A DNA stretch of 64,000 nt from an uncultured Clostridium sp. (GTDB lineage Bacteria; Bacillota; Clostridia; TANB77; CAG-508). The notes under the pieces are model-generated. The model had not been told where the DNA came from, searched no databases, and saw nothing but the letters and a program-made list of their open reading frames with translations. Position numbers and translations under genes: made by a program. The stretch is from positions 1-64,000 of the forward strand of contig CAKNJR010000006.1 in the NCBI GenBank assembly GCA_930986425.1. The letters are read 5' to 3'. Positions 1 through 10,300 of the stretch are shown here, piece after piece. Position 1 is the first letter of the stretch. The number at the start of each line of letters is the position of its first letter.

Positions 1-4
1 AAAA

Positions 5-27
5 AAGCACTAATAAAAATTAGTGCT
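5..27 (-). terminator. Rho-independent terminator for a minus-strand gene to the left
   Basis: A 9-bp stem AGCACTAAT/ATTAGTGCT with a four-base loop is followed, on the minus strand, by six T (the A-run at 1-6). It would end a minus-strand transcript, although no gene feeding it is visible in this window. Seen directly in the sequence. Confidence 0.6.
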
Positions 28-30
28 AGA

Positions 31-52
31 GTGAACGAAGTTCACTTTTGTT
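31..52 (+). terminator. Small hairpin with T-rich tail
   Basis: The stem GTGAAC/GTTCAC with loop GAA is followed by TTTTGTT. It lies beside the preceding hairpin and may end a plus-strand transcript from the left, insulating folD. Only a short stem, so moderate certainty. Confidence 0.5.
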
Positions 53-149
53 CTACTAAAAAACAGCTACACAATTTTAATCTTTTGTGATAAAATTCAT
101 TTGGATAAAAAATATAACAAAATAAATATTTTAAGAGTGAGGAATAAAA

Positions 150-998
150 ATGGCAACAATAATTGATGGAAAAAATTTAGCAAAAAACATAAGAGAAGAG
201 CTAAAAGTTGAAGCAGAAAAATTAAAGAAAAAAGGAATTACACCACATTTAGCAGTTATAATGGTGGGAGACAATGATGCATCAAAAGTTTATGTTAGAA
301 ATAAAAGTAGAGCTTGTGAAGAAATAGGAATAGAATTTAAAGAATATTTGCTTCCAAGTACAACTAGCGAGCAAGAACTTTTAGATTTAATAGATAAATT
401 AAATAATGATAAAAATGTAAATGGCATATTACTACAAAGCCCTATTCCAAAGCCATTAGATATACAAGAGGCATTTAACAAAATAAGCCCTGAAAAAGAT
501 GTTGATGGTTTTAATCCACAAAATGTGGGAAATTTGTGCATAGGACAAGATGGCTTTATACCTTGTACGCCTCTAGGAATTGTAACAATGCTCGAAAAAT
601 ACAATATAAAAATAGATGGACAAAAAGTTGCAATCATAGGAAGAAGTAATATTGTTGGTAAACCTATGGCTCAATGTATGCTTTCAAAAAATGCAACAGT
701 AACTATCTGCCATTCAAGAACAAAGGAACTTAAAAAAGAAGTAAAAGATGCAGATATAGTTATTTCAGCAGTTGGTAAAAGAAATACGGTAACTGCTGAT
801 ATGGTTAAAGATGGAGTAGTTATTATAGATGTTGGAATGAACAGAAATGATGAAGGTAAACTTTGCGGAGATGTAGACTTTGAAAATGTTTCTAAAAAGG
901 CTTCGTACATTACTCCAGTACCTGGCGGAGTAGGACCAATGACAATAGCAATGTTAATGAGTAACGTAATAAAAGCCTGCAAAAATCAAAACAAATAA
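150..998 (+). CDS. folD: Bifunctional methylenetetrahydrofolate dehydrogenase/cyclohydrolase
   Basis: Cytosolic one-carbon enzyme that interconverts 5,10-methylene-, 5,10-methenyl- and 10-formyl-tetrahydrofolate. The 282-residue length is normal for FolD. The substrate-site motif YVRNK (48-52), the LLQSP segment (Gln96), the Rossmann signature GRSNIVGKP (164-172) and the C-terminal PVPGGVGPMT are all present. The ATG follows a GAGTGAGG ribosome site. It heads a tight cluster with priA (11-nt gap) and def. Its product 10-formyl-THF is the donor used by fmt further downstream, which makes functional sense of the cluster. Confidence 0.97.
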   Translation: MATIIDGKNLAKNIREELKVEAEKLKKKGITPHLAVIMVGDNDASKVYVRNKSRACEEIGIEFKEYLLPSTTSEQELLDLIDKLNNDKNVNGILLQSPIPKPLDIQEAFNKISPEKDVDGFNPQNVGNLCIGQDGFIPCTPLGIVTMLEKYNIKIDGQKVAIIGRSNIVGKPMAQCMLSKNATVTICHSRTKELKKEVKDADIVISAVGKRNTVTADMVKDGVVIIDVGMNRNDEGKLCGDVDFENVSKKASYITPVPGGVGPMTIAMLMSNVIKACKNQNK

Positions 999-1009
999 AA
1001 GGAGTAAAA

Positions 1010-3229
1010 ATGGTCGCAGAAATAATAATTGAATCAACAGTAAAAACACTTAACAGAATATTTGATTATGAAATACCTGAACATTTAAATGTAAAAATAG
1101 GTAGTAGAGTTTTTGTACCATTTGGAAATAAAAAAACTCCTGAAGAAGGTATTGTGATTGGTATTAAAGAAAAATCAGACTATAAAATAAAACCAATCTT
1201 AAATGTGCAAGATGCAAGCATAAAAGAAGAATATATAAACTTAGCAAAGTGGATGGCAAAAAGATATATTTGTAATGTTTCAGATTGTTTGAGATTAATG
1301 CTTGCCCCAGGTACAACAAGCAAAAATATTGAAACAAGAGTTAAAGATAGAACTATAAATCTAATATATTTAGCCAAATCTCAAGATGAAATAGAAGAAG
1401 ACATAGAAACTGGAAAAATAAAATCGGAAAAGCAAAAAAATATATTAGATTTTTTAATGAGAAATGACTCAGCAACTATGCAAGATATAGAAATTTTTAC
1501 AGATGGAACAAGAAGCATAGTAAATACTTTAGTCAAAAATGGATATTTAGAGATAAATGAGCAAAAAGTGGAAAGAAATCCATTTATGCACAAAGTAGAA
1601 AGCAAAACTCATGATTTAAAACTTACAGATGAACAGCAAACAGCAATTTCGCAAATTAAAGATAGTGGCGAGTATTTGCTATATGGCGTAACTGGTTCAG
1701 GGAAAACAGAAATATATTTGCAACTCATTGAAAAAATGCTTAAAGAAAATAAAAGTAGCATAATGTTGGTTCCAGAAATTTCACTAACACCACAAACAGT
1801 AGATAGATTTATTGCTAGATTTGGAGATGAACAAATTGCAGTTTTACATAGTAAACTATCTATAGGGGAAAGATATGACCAATGGAACAAAATCAAAGAA
1901 GGAAAAGCTAAAATAATAATTGGAGCAAGGTCTGCAATTTTCGCACCAGCTGTAAATTTGGGACTAATAATTATAGATGAAGAGCATGACGAATCTTATC
2001 AGTCTGAAATGAGTCCAAGATATGATGCCAGGGAAGTAGCTGAATATTTGGCAAAATCAAATAATATTCCACTTTTACTTGGTAGTGCCACACCAGATAT
2101 GAAATCATACTACAAAGCACAAAATGGAGAAATGACACTTTTAACTCTTACAAAAAGAGCAAATAATGCAAATTTACCAGCTGTTAAAGCGGTTGACTTA
2201 AGACAAGAGCTAGCCAATGGCAATAAATCAATGATAAGTGAGCCTTTAAAAGAAGAAATTGAAAAAAATTTATTAACCAAAACTCAAACTATTTTATTTT
2301 TAAATAGAAGAGGATTTTCAACCTTCATTATGTGCAGAGATTGTGGATATACAGTTAAATGCAAAAGATGTAATATAACAATGACTTATCATAAAAACGA
2401 AAATAAACTAAAATGCCACTATTGTGGGTATGAAGAAAATGTTGTAACGACTTGCCCAGAATGCCACAGCCAAAATATAAAATATTTTGGAGCAGGAACC
2501 CAAAGATTAGAAGATGAGGTACACAATCTTTTCCCAGAAGCCACAACAATTAGAATGGACGTGGATACAGTTTCAAAAAAGAATTCTCATGAAGAAATAT
2601 TAGATAAATTCAGAAATGAAAATATAGATATTTTAATTGGAACACAAATGGTTGTAAAAGGACACCATTTCCCAAATGTTACTTTAGTTGGCGTTGTAGC
2701 AGCAGATAGTAGCTTAAATTTTGGTGATTATAGAGCAAATGAAAGAACATTTCAAACATTAACCCAAGTTGCGGGTAGAGCAGGAAGAGGAGAATATGAA
2801 GGAAGAGTAATTATTCAAACATATAATCCGGATAATTATGCAATAGAATATTCAAAAGCTCAAGATTATGATTTATTTTATAATACCGAAATTGAACTAA
2901 GAAAACAATTGAAATATCCGCCATTTTGCGATATAATAGTAATAGATATGTCTGCAAAAAATATGTCAGAACTTAAAAAAGTTGCAAAAGATTTGCACAC
3001 ATATTTAAAACAAAGAGTAATAAATGAAAAGTTCGGATTACTTCTATATAGCCCAGTGCCATCACCAATAGACAGAATTAAAGATAGGTATAGATGGCGT
3101 ATGCTTATAAAATGTAAATATGATGACAGAGTAAATAACTTACTTGCAGACGCATATGATACATTTTTAAATATGAAAACAAAAACAGCAAGGGTTAATA
3201 TAGAGTTGAATCCTAATAATATGTTATAA
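1010..3229 (+). CDS. priA: Primosomal replication restart helicase PriA
   Basis: Superfamily 2 3'-5' DNA helicase that reloads the replisome at stalled forks. The 739-residue protein has the N-terminal 3'-OH-binding domain, Walker A GVTGSGKT (226-233), the DEEH box (323-326) and a Cys-rich zinc-binding insertion at about 440-485 (CRDCG, CKRC, CHYCG and CPEC pairs). The C-terminal helicase motif QVAGRAGRG is intact. It starts 11 nt after folD with GGAG upstream and ends 17 nt before def, so the three genes are probably co-transcribed. The priA-def-fmt order is common in Firmicutes. Confidence 0.97.
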   Translation: MVAEIIIESTVKTLNRIFDYEIPEHLNVKIGSRVFVPFGNKKTPEEGIVIGIKEKSDYKIKPILNVQDASIKEEYINLAKWMAKRYICNVSDCLRLMLAPGTTSKNIETRVKDRTINLIYLAKSQDEIEEDIETGKIKSEKQKNILDFLMRNDSATMQDIEIFTDGTRSIVNTLVKNGYLEINEQKVERNPFMHKVESKTHDLKLTDEQQTAISQIKDSGEYLLYGVTGSGKTEIYLQLIEKMLKENKSSIMLVPEISLTPQTVDRFIARFGDEQIAVLHSKLSIGERYDQWNKIKEGKAKIIIGARSAIFAPAVNLGLIIIDEEHDESYQSEMSPRYDAREVAEYLAKSNNIPLLLGSATPDMKSYYKAQNGEMTLLTLTKRANNANLPAVKAVDLRQELANGNKSMISEPLKEEIEKNLLTKTQTILFLNRRGFSTFIMCRDCGYTVKCKRCNITMTYHKNENKLKCHYCGYEENVVTTCPECHSQNIKYFGAGTQRLEDEVHNLFPEATTIRMDVDTVSKKNSHEEILDKFRNENIDILIGTQMVVKGHHFPNVTLVGVVAADSSLNFGDYRANERTFQTLTQVAGRAGRGEYEGRVIIQTYNPDNYAIEYSKAQDYDLFYNTEIELRKQLKYPPFCDIIVIDMSAKNMSELKKVAKDLHTYLKQRVINEKFGLLLYSPVPSPIDRIKDRYRWRMLIKCKYDDRVNNLLADAYDTFLNMKTKTARVNIELNPNNML

Positions 3230-3246
3230 ATAGAAAGGAAATAAAA

Positions 3247-3726
3247 ATGGCAATACGCGAAATAAGAAAAGACGGAGATGAAATCTTAAGAAAAAAATCA
3301 AGAGAAGTCGAAGTAATTGATGACAGAATAAGAGAACTTTTAGATGATATGGTAGAAACAATGCATGCATTAAATGGCGTTGGAATATCTGCCGTACAAG
3401 TGGGTATACTAAAAAGACTTGTAGCCATAGATTTATATGATGGAAATAAACCATTAAAACTTATAAATCCTGTTATTGTCAAAGCAAAAGGTGAGCAAGA
3501 AGTAGAAGAAGGATGCTTAAGTTTTCCAAACCAATTTGCTAAAGTAATAAGACCAATGGAAGTTACTGTCAAAGCTTTAGATGAAAACGGTAAGAAAATA
3601 ACCATAAAAGGCAAAGGACTATTAGCTCAAGCACTAGCTCATGAATTAGATCATTTAGATGGAAAATTATTTATAGATATAATGGAGCCAGGAACAATGC
3701 AGTATATTGAACCTGAAAACAAATAA
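3247..3726 (+). CDS. def: Peptide deformylase
   Basis: Metal-dependent removal of the formyl group from nascent proteins. The three family motifs are visible in the 159 residues: GVGISAVQVG (44-53), EGCLS (88-92, metal ligand Cys90) and HELDH (132-136, ligands His132/His136 and catalytic Glu133). Motif 1 is slightly unusual: the common GLAAPQ reads GISAVQ, but the Gln is kept. It is placed between priA and fmt, and Fmt adds the formyl group that this enzyme removes. Confidence 0.96.
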   Translation: MAIREIRKDGDEILRKKSREVEVIDDRIRELLDDMVETMHALNGVGISAVQVGILKRLVAIDLYDGNKPLKLINPVIVKAKGEQEVEEGCLSFPNQFAKVIRPMEVTVKALDENGKKITIKGKGLLAQALAHELDHLDGKLFIDIMEPGTMQYIEPENK

Positions 3727-3763
3727 AATTTATATATACAATTTTATCTAAAATTAAATTATA

Positions 3764-3795
3764 TAATCCCATGCAAAAACATGGGATATTATTTA
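3764..3795 (+). terminator. Hairpin between def and fmt
   Basis: An 8-bp perfect stem ATCCCATG/CATGGGAT with a six-base loop is followed by ATTATTTAAT. The T-run is weak, so it could be a leaky terminator or an mRNA processing structure separating folD-priA-def from fmt. Confidence 0.4.
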
Positions 3796-3860
3796 ATAAA
3801 AAACATAAAAAGAGACTAGGTTGAAAAGACTAATAGTTTCTTGGAAAGGAAAGTGTTAAT

Positions 3861-4880
3861 ATGAAAATAGTATTCATGGGAACCCCAGATTTTGCAAAAG
3901 AATCATTAGAAGCAGTTTACAATAGTAAAAATGAAGTATTAGCTGTTGTAACAAATCCAGATAAGCCAAAAGGTAGAGGAATGAGAATGCTTGCTTCTCC
4001 TGTAAAGGAATTTGCTTTAGAAAAGAATTTTAAAATTTATCAACCAACAAAAGTAAGAAACAATGCAGAATTTATAGAAGAAATAAAAGCTTTAAATCCA
4101 GATTTACTATGCGTAGTTGCATATGGAAAAATTTTGCCAAAAGAATTATTAGACATTCCAAAGTATGGAGCAATCAATGTCCATGGCTCACTACTACCAA
4201 GATATAGAGGAGCTGCACCAATTCAATGGGCTGTATTAAATGGCGATAAAAAAACAGGAGTCACTACAATGTTTATGGATATTGGCATGGACACTGGAGA
4301 TATGATTTTAAAAGAAGAAACAGAAATTGGAGAAGACGAAACAACTGGCGAATTGTGGGATAGGCTATCTAAAATAGGAGCTAAACTTTTAGTTAAAACA
4401 ATTGAAAAAATCGAAGCAATTCCGGATAAAGAAAATAAAAATTTAGAAGAAATAAAAAAGCTTGTTGGAGCAGAAAAACAAGGCGAAAACTTTACTTTAG
4501 CACCAATGCTTGAAAAAGAAATGGCAAAAATAGATTGGAACAAAACATCAAGGAAAATAAAAAATTTAGTTAGAGGTCTAAATCCAATAATGGGAGCATA
4601 TTCTTTTTTAGATGGTAAAAAAATAAAATTTTGGAAAATTGATATAATAACAATAGAAGAACTAGAAAAAATATTTCCAGAAATAAAAAAATATGAAAGT
4701 AGAATGAAAAAATTAGAACCAGGAACAATAGCATTTGCAGACAATAAAAAAGGCATATTTATAAAAACAGGAGATAGCTTTATAAAGGTATTGGAAATTC
4801 AAGGAGAAAACGCCAAGAAAATGGATTATAGAAGCTTTTTAAACGGAAACAAATTGCAAGCAGGAGAAATACTTGAATAA
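3861..4880 (+). CDS. fmt: Methionyl-tRNA formyltransferase
   Basis: Transfers a formyl group from 10-formyl-THF to initiator Met-tRNA. The catalytic residues fall at the positions known from E. coli Fmt: Asn106, His108 (in NVHGSLLPRYRG) and Asp144. The N-terminus MGTPDFA is typical. The 339-residue length is slightly above the usual 310-320, with extra Lys/Glu-rich sequence in the C-terminal domain around 230-300. It is preceded by GGAAAGG and lies 134 nt after def, so it may have its own promoter. Confidence 0.96.
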   Translation: MKIVFMGTPDFAKESLEAVYNSKNEVLAVVTNPDKPKGRGMRMLASPVKEFALEKNFKIYQPTKVRNNAEFIEEIKALNPDLLCVVAYGKILPKELLDIPKYGAINVHGSLLPRYRGAAPIQWAVLNGDKKTGVTTMFMDIGMDTGDMILKEETEIGEDETTGELWDRLSKIGAKLLVKTIEKIEAIPDKENKNLEEIKKLVGAEKQGENFTLAPMLEKEMAKIDWNKTSRKIKNLVRGLNPIMGAYSFLDGKKIKFWKIDIITIEELEKIFPEIKKYESRMKKLEPGTIAFADNKKGIFIKTGDSFIKVLEIQGENAKKMDYRSFLNGNKLQAGEILE

Positions 4881-4979
4881 CTAAAAGAAAATAAGTTGAA
4901 AAAAATATTAAAAACTATTGATAAATAAAATTTGTTATTATAAAATAAAAATATAATAAAACAAGGGGAGGAAATAAAA

Positions 4980-6470
4980 ATGATAAGAGCAAGTGAAGCA
5001 AGAAGAGAAGCAAGAGAAGCACTAAATGGCAAATGGAAAAAAGCATTTTTAATATCACTAGCATATGCAGCATTTACATTTGCAGTAGGCTTTGTAATTA
5101 GCTTTATAGGAAGTTTTGTAGGAATACTAGGAGTAATATTAGCTATAGGAGAAATAGTTATAGCTCCACCACTAACTTATGGAATGGCTTATTCATTTTA
5201 TCATTTAAAAAATGGTGAAGATGTAAGCTATGGAGATTTCTTAAAAGCAGGATTTGGAAATTTTGGACGTAGCTGGGGTGTAGCTTGGAGAATATTCTGC
5301 AAATGTTGGTATTTAATAGTTATACCATTAGTAATATTATTTATCATACTAGGAATAGGAATATCACTAATTGTTACAAGTAATGTATTATCAAGCGAAT
5401 TAAGACAAGAAGACTATCTAAAAACAAGCTATTCAGCAACACCATATACTAGTTATTATGATTATTTAGATGACTATGACTATGGATATGATTATTATGA
5501 TAACTATGATAATTATTCTGACTACTATGATGATTACTCTGATTATTATGACAATTATTATAATAATTATGATAATAATTATGATAATAACTACAACTAT
5601 AATTACTCAGATGATGTATCATCAGAATTCATGGCAGCATTAGTAGGAGCATCAGTTGGAGTTATGGTAGTTGCAATATTTGTATTAATAATTTACATTG
5701 TAATTGTTGCTTTAGTTATAAGAAAATTATTACTATATGCACTTTCATATTATATTGCTGTTGCAAAAGAAAATATAGAACCAAGAGATGCAGTACAAGA
5801 GAGTGAAAATCTAATGAGAGGAAATAGAGGCAGATTATTCTGCTTAATGCTATCTTTCATAGGATGGGCATTCCTTATTGGTATAGTAGAAGGTATTGTA
5901 ACATTAATTCCAGCTATAGGATTCATATTAGGACCAATAGCAGGAATTGTTGGAATGGCATTACTAACACCATATACAACATTTGCAATACTAGCATTCT
6001 ACCAAGATTTAATTAATGGAAATAATCCTAATGCATATGTAAATGTGGGCGGAAACCAAGTTGGACCAAATGGCCCAGTTGTTGGAGGATACAATAATGC
6101 TGGAATGAATGGAAACCAAAATAATTATAATTCAGGAGTAAATAATGGATATCAGGTAAATAATAATCAAGGAATGAACAACGGATATCAAGTAAATAAC
6201 AATCAAGGAATGAACAATGGATATCAAGTAAATAACAATCAAGGAATGAACAATGGATATCAAGTAAATAACAATCAAGGAATGAACAACGGATATCAAG
6301 TAAATACAAATCCTGAAAGGAACAACCAAGTAAACAATACTGAAGTAAAAGCAGAAAACAGTATTCAAAATTCAGAAGAGCCAAAGGAGAAAAAATATTG
6401 CAATAGATGTGGAGCTGAAAATACTGGAGACGCAACATACTGCACAAATTGTGGTGCCAAACTAGATTAA
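4980..6470 (+). CDS. DUF975-family membrane protein with Tyr/Asp-rich loop, Asn-rich repeats and zinc ribbon
   Basis: The N-terminus (basic RASEARREAREALNGKWKKA followed by a hydrophobic helix) matches DUF975 integral membrane proteins of unknown function. Hydrophobic segments occur near residues 20-75, 100-135, 215-260 and 290-340. Between the second and third lies a low-complexity stretch of Tyr, Asp and Asn at about 155-210. The C-terminal tail has a 12-residue repeat (NNGYQVNNNQGM), four full copies and one partial, then a double-CxxC zinc ribbon (CNRCG...CTNCG). The zinc ribbon suggests a regulatory or protein-binding cytoplasmic tail. The strong GGGGAGG site fixes the start. Function unknown. 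Confidence 0.8.
   Translation: MIRASEARREAREALNGKWKKAFLISLAYAAFTFAVGFVISFIGSFVGILGVILAIGEIVIAPPLTYGMAYSFYHLKNGEDVSYGDFLKAGFGNFGRSWGVAWRIFCKCWYLIVIPLVILFIILGIGISLIVTSNVLSSELRQEDYLKTSYSATPYTSYYDYLDDYDYGYDYYDNYDNYSDYYDDYSDYYDNYYNNYDNNYDNNYNYNYSDDVSSEFMAALVGASVGVMVVAIFVLIIYIVIVALVIRKLLLYALSYYIAVAKENIEPRDAVQESENLMRGNRGRLFCLMLSFIGWAFLIGIVEGIVTLIPAIGFILGPIAGIVGMALLTPYTTFAILAFYQDLINGNNPNAYVNVGGNQVGPNGPVVGGYNNAGMNGNQNNYNSGVNNGYQVNNNQGMNNGYQVNNNQGMNNGYQVNNNQGMNNGYQVNNNQGMNNGYQVNTNPERNNQVNNTEVKAENSIQNSEEPKEKKYCNRCGAENTGDATYCTNCGAKLD
6141..6308 (+). repeat. 36-bp in-frame tandem repeat, 4.7 copies
   Basis: Four 36-bp units (6141-6176, 6177-6212, 6213-6248, 6249-6284) plus a 24-bp partial encode NNGYQVNNNQGM. 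Units 2-4 are almost identical in DNA, so copy number is likely to vary by slippage or unequal crossover without breaking the frame. Confidence 0.9.
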
Positions 6471-6493
6471 TAATTTAATAGAAATGAAAAATA

Positions 6494-6532
6494 AAAAGGC
6501 AAGAGTAAAATAATTACTTTTGCCTTCTTTAA
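6494..6532. terminator. Bidirectional terminator between convergent genes
   Basis: The stem AAGGCAA(G)AGTAA/TTACT(T)TTGCCTT at 6496-6526 is flanked by A-rich sequence on the left and TTCTTT on the right. It separates the DUF975 gene from the convergent minus-strand gene. Confidence 0.7.
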
Positions 6533-6544
6533 AATATAAAAATA

Positions 6545-7156
6545 TTATAAAAACGCATTGAGTTTATCAATATTTGAACGTTGGAATTTGTTAAAATCTT
6601 TAATTAACTCAGTAGTACTTTTTTGAACATCTAAACCACAATTAAGAATTTTTTGACATTCAATAACTCCCATTAAAGTTCCTTGAATCATAATTTCGGC
6701 AATATGAGAATTGCTTCTGTCTTTTAATGTGTTAAATTGTACACCAGCAAAACTCATCATTTTATCTCTAAAAGGTGTAGAGTCAGGTATTTCACCATAT
6801 TTTTCAAAATGTTGATTAATTTGACTTTGAGTATTACCATATTGTGAATACATTGCAACTAAGACTTTTCTCATTTCTTTATCTGAAACTTTAGGCGCTA
6901 AGTAAGAAATAGAATCCATTCCCATTTTAGCTATTTTACTAACTTCATTTAATACCGCCAAATCAAGCTGGAAAGTGTTAGAGTTAGAAGTTGAGTTATT
7001 AGTGTCATTAACTGATTCAGTATTGGAATGTTCATCAGCAGGTTTAGGTTTTGGATTAGAATTAGAACTGTTAATTTTATAGCCCTGTTCCTGAAGTGAT
7101 TGTGCATCCATATTGCTATCTTTATTTTCATTTTTGAGATTTTTATCTTTATCCAT
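6545..7156 (-). CDS. Unknown protein with C-terminal helical bundle (spore coat F / ferritin-like fold possible)
   Basis: I do not recognise this family with certainty. From the ATG at 7156 (203 residues) the first 85 residues are polar, rich in Asn, Ser and Lys. The remaining ~120 look like a four-helix bundle (LDLAVLNEVSKIAKMG..., SQINQHFEKYGEIPD..., IAEIMIQGTLMGVIECQ). Its pattern recalls the Coat F or DUF2383 four-helix proteins common in spore-formers, but this is inference. A strong AAAGGAG lies 34 nt upstream of the chosen ATG and fits better an out-of-frame 7-codon ORF (see findings). An in-frame extension upstream to 7273 exists but lacks a ribosome site. Confidence 0.6.
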   Translation of the reverse strand: MDKDKNLKNENKDSNMDAQSLQEQGYKINSSNSNPKPKPADEHSNTESVNDTNNSTSNSNTFQLDLAVLNEVSKIAKMGMDSISYLAPKVSDKEMRKVLVAMYSQYGNTQSQINQHFEKYGEIPDSTPFRDKMMSFAGVQFNTLKDRSNSHIAEIMIQGTLMGVIECQKILNCGLDVQKSTTELIKDFNKFQRSNIDKLNAFL

Positions 7157-7368
7157 ACTTCTTTTAATGGCAAACAAATTTTGCCATATTCTCCTTTCTT
7201 TAATGATTTTTAATAGTTTAACCAAATGTGCAAAAATTATTAAAAATAATATGTAAAATTTTATAAACATCATGATTATAAAAATTAATTGAAAAAAATA
7301 TGAAATTAATATATAATTAGCTAAAATTTAAAGAGAAAAATATAAAACAATGAAAGGACAAAACACAA

Positions 7369-10300
7369 ATGTCAGAAAGAAAATGGACAACAGAACAAAT
7401 GCAAGCCATAAAATTAAAAGGTGCAAACATATTAGTTTCAGCAGCAGCAGGAAGTGGAAAAACATCAGTTTTAGTTGAAAGAATAGTAAATAAAATAATA
7501 AATGACGGAGTAGACATAGACAAAATACTAGTTGTTACATTTACAAATGCAGCAGCAAGTGAAATGCGCCAAAGATTAATGGACGCAATTTATAAAAAGA
7601 TTGATGAAAATCCAAATGATGATAATTTACAAAGACAATTAATGCTAATAAATAAAGCAAATATAAGCACAATCCATTCATTCTGTCTAAATGTTATAAG
7701 AAATAACTTCTTTGAAATAGGAATTAGCAATAATTTTAGAGTTGCAGATAGTACTGAAATAGAAATAATGAAACAAGAAGTTATTGAAGATATTTTTGAT
7801 AATGAGTATGAAAATCAAAATGAAGATTTCACTAAACTTTTGGAAAAATATGCAACATATAATGATGATGCAAAATTGAAAGAATTAATATTAAGAATAT
7901 ATGAATTTATACAAAGTGACCCATTTCCAGATAAATGGCTACAAAATGCAGTAGAAAGCTATAATATTAGATATGAAGAAAATGCAAATGAAGAAGTTAA
8001 TTCAAGTGAAACAAAAATAGTCGCAGATTTTTCAAAAACAGATTGGGGGAGAATAATAGTAGATAAAGCAAAAGAAACTTTAGAAGACTGCAAAATAAAT
8101 TTAAAATCTGCTATTCAAGAGGTTGATACATATCCAAATTTGATAGATTTTATATCAGTCTTAAAAACTGACTTACATGATATAGAGCAAATACAAACCA
8201 GCCCATGGGACAAACTATACCAAGACTTAAATTCAAAAGTATGGCAAACTTGGCCTAGAAAAAGCAAAATGTCAGAAGAAGAAAAAGAAGCAAAAGAAAG
8301 AGCCAAAGCAATTAGAGATTTAGCCAAAGCAAATTTTACAGAAATACAAAAGCTAGTAAGAGCAAATTCGAAAGAAACAGTGAGTGACATAAATGCAATG
8401 TACACAACACTAAAAGCTATACAAAATCTAGTTTTAAAATTTGAAAAAGAATTTGCAAAAAGAAAAAGAGAAAAAAATATAGTAGACTTTAACGACATTG
8501 AACATTTAGCTTTAAAAATATTAGTAGATGATGATGGAAATCCTACTGAAATAGCTAAAAAATATGATTTTAATGAAATAGAAATAGACGAGTATCAAGA
8601 TAGTAACTCAGTTCAAGAATATATTTTAAATAGTGTCTCAAATGGACATAACATATTTATGGTTGGAGATGTTAAGCAAAGTATATATAAGTTTAGACAA
8701 GCAAATCCAAAATTATTTATGGGCAAATATAATGAGTATAACTTGCCAGAAAATAATGAAAATAGGAATATAGAACAAAACACAAAAATACTTCTTTATA
8801 AAAACTTTAGAAGTAGAAAAAATATTTTAGACATAACAAATTTAGTATTTAATAACATAATGAGCAAAAAACTCGGCGAAATAGAATACACAGAGGAAGA
8901 AGCTCTTAACTTAGGAGCAAGTTTTGACGAGCCAAGTATAGACTGCGAAACAGAATTAAATATTATAGAAACAGAAGAAGCGGAAGATGAAGAAGTACAA
9001 GAAGTTGTTGAGAATGCTGCATTAGAAGCAAGGCTAGTAGCAAAGAAAATAAAAGAATTAAATAAAGCAGGTCAGCCTTATAAAAATATGACAATACTTC
9101 TAAGAAGCCCAAAATCAGTTGCAAGCATTTATGAAAAAGAATTAATGGATGCAGGAATACCAGTATTTTCAGACATAACAACAGAATATTTAAACACAAT
9201 AGAAATAGATACAGTAATGTCATTACTTAAAATAATAGACAATCCACTTCAGGACATTCCTTTTGTAACAGTTTTAAGGTCAGAAATTGGTGGATTTACA
9301 GATAACGAATTAATAGAAATAAGATTAGTGGATAGAAATGTTTCATATTATAGAGCTTTTGAAAAAGCAAAAGATAGTAATGATATTAGACCAGAGTTAA
9401 AAGAAAAAATAAACCAATTTATAAATCTTTTAAAAGAGCTTAAAGAAGAAGAAAAAACAAAACCGCTAGATGAACTTATCTGGGATATATATAACAAAAC
9501 AGGATATTATCATTATGTAGGACTTATGCCAGGTGGAACTTTAAGACAAGCTAATTTAAAAAAGTTATTTGAAAAAGCAAGAGAATATGAAAAAATAAGC
9601 TTAAAAGGCTTGTTCAACTTCATATTATTTATGGAAAAAGTGGGTACAAGTTCAGGAAGCATAGACTCAGCGAGAATAATAGGAGAAAATGATGATGTAG
9701 TAAGAATCATGAGTATTCACAAAAGTAAGGGACTAGAGTTTCCAATAGTATTTCTATGTAACGCAAATAAAAAATTCAATCTAAAAGATATGAATGAAAA
9801 AATAGTATTAGACAACAACTTAGGAATAGGTGCAAATTACATAGTAGATGGAATTGAATTTCCTACAATAGCAAAAGATGCAATAAAAATAAAAGCCAAC
9901 AAAGAAGCTATTTCAGAAGAAATGAGAGTTTTATATGTTGCATTAACAAGAGCAAAGGAAAAGTTAATAATCGTTGGAACAAGTGACAATGTAGAAAAAA
10001 AGCTTGGGGAAAAAGTAGATGAAATAAATAAATACTACAAATTCACAAAACCAGAAAAATTAAATCCCAAATTAGTAGAAAAATATAAAACCTATTTGGA
10101 CTGGATAGAACTTGTATACAAATATAATGACAATCCATTTATGAAATTGAGCATAATAAACAAATCAGAACTAATGGCTGAAACTCAAAGTAAAGAGCAA
10201 GAAGAAACTAGAAAACATAAAGCTGAAATTATAAAAGAAATAAATGAGCACAGGATAAATAAAGAAGAATATGAAAAAATAAATCAAATGTTAAACTACA

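Noticed and set aside
6141..6308. CRISPR-like array
   Set aside because: The 36-bp units are contiguous without spacers and translate in frame as part of the DUF975 gene.
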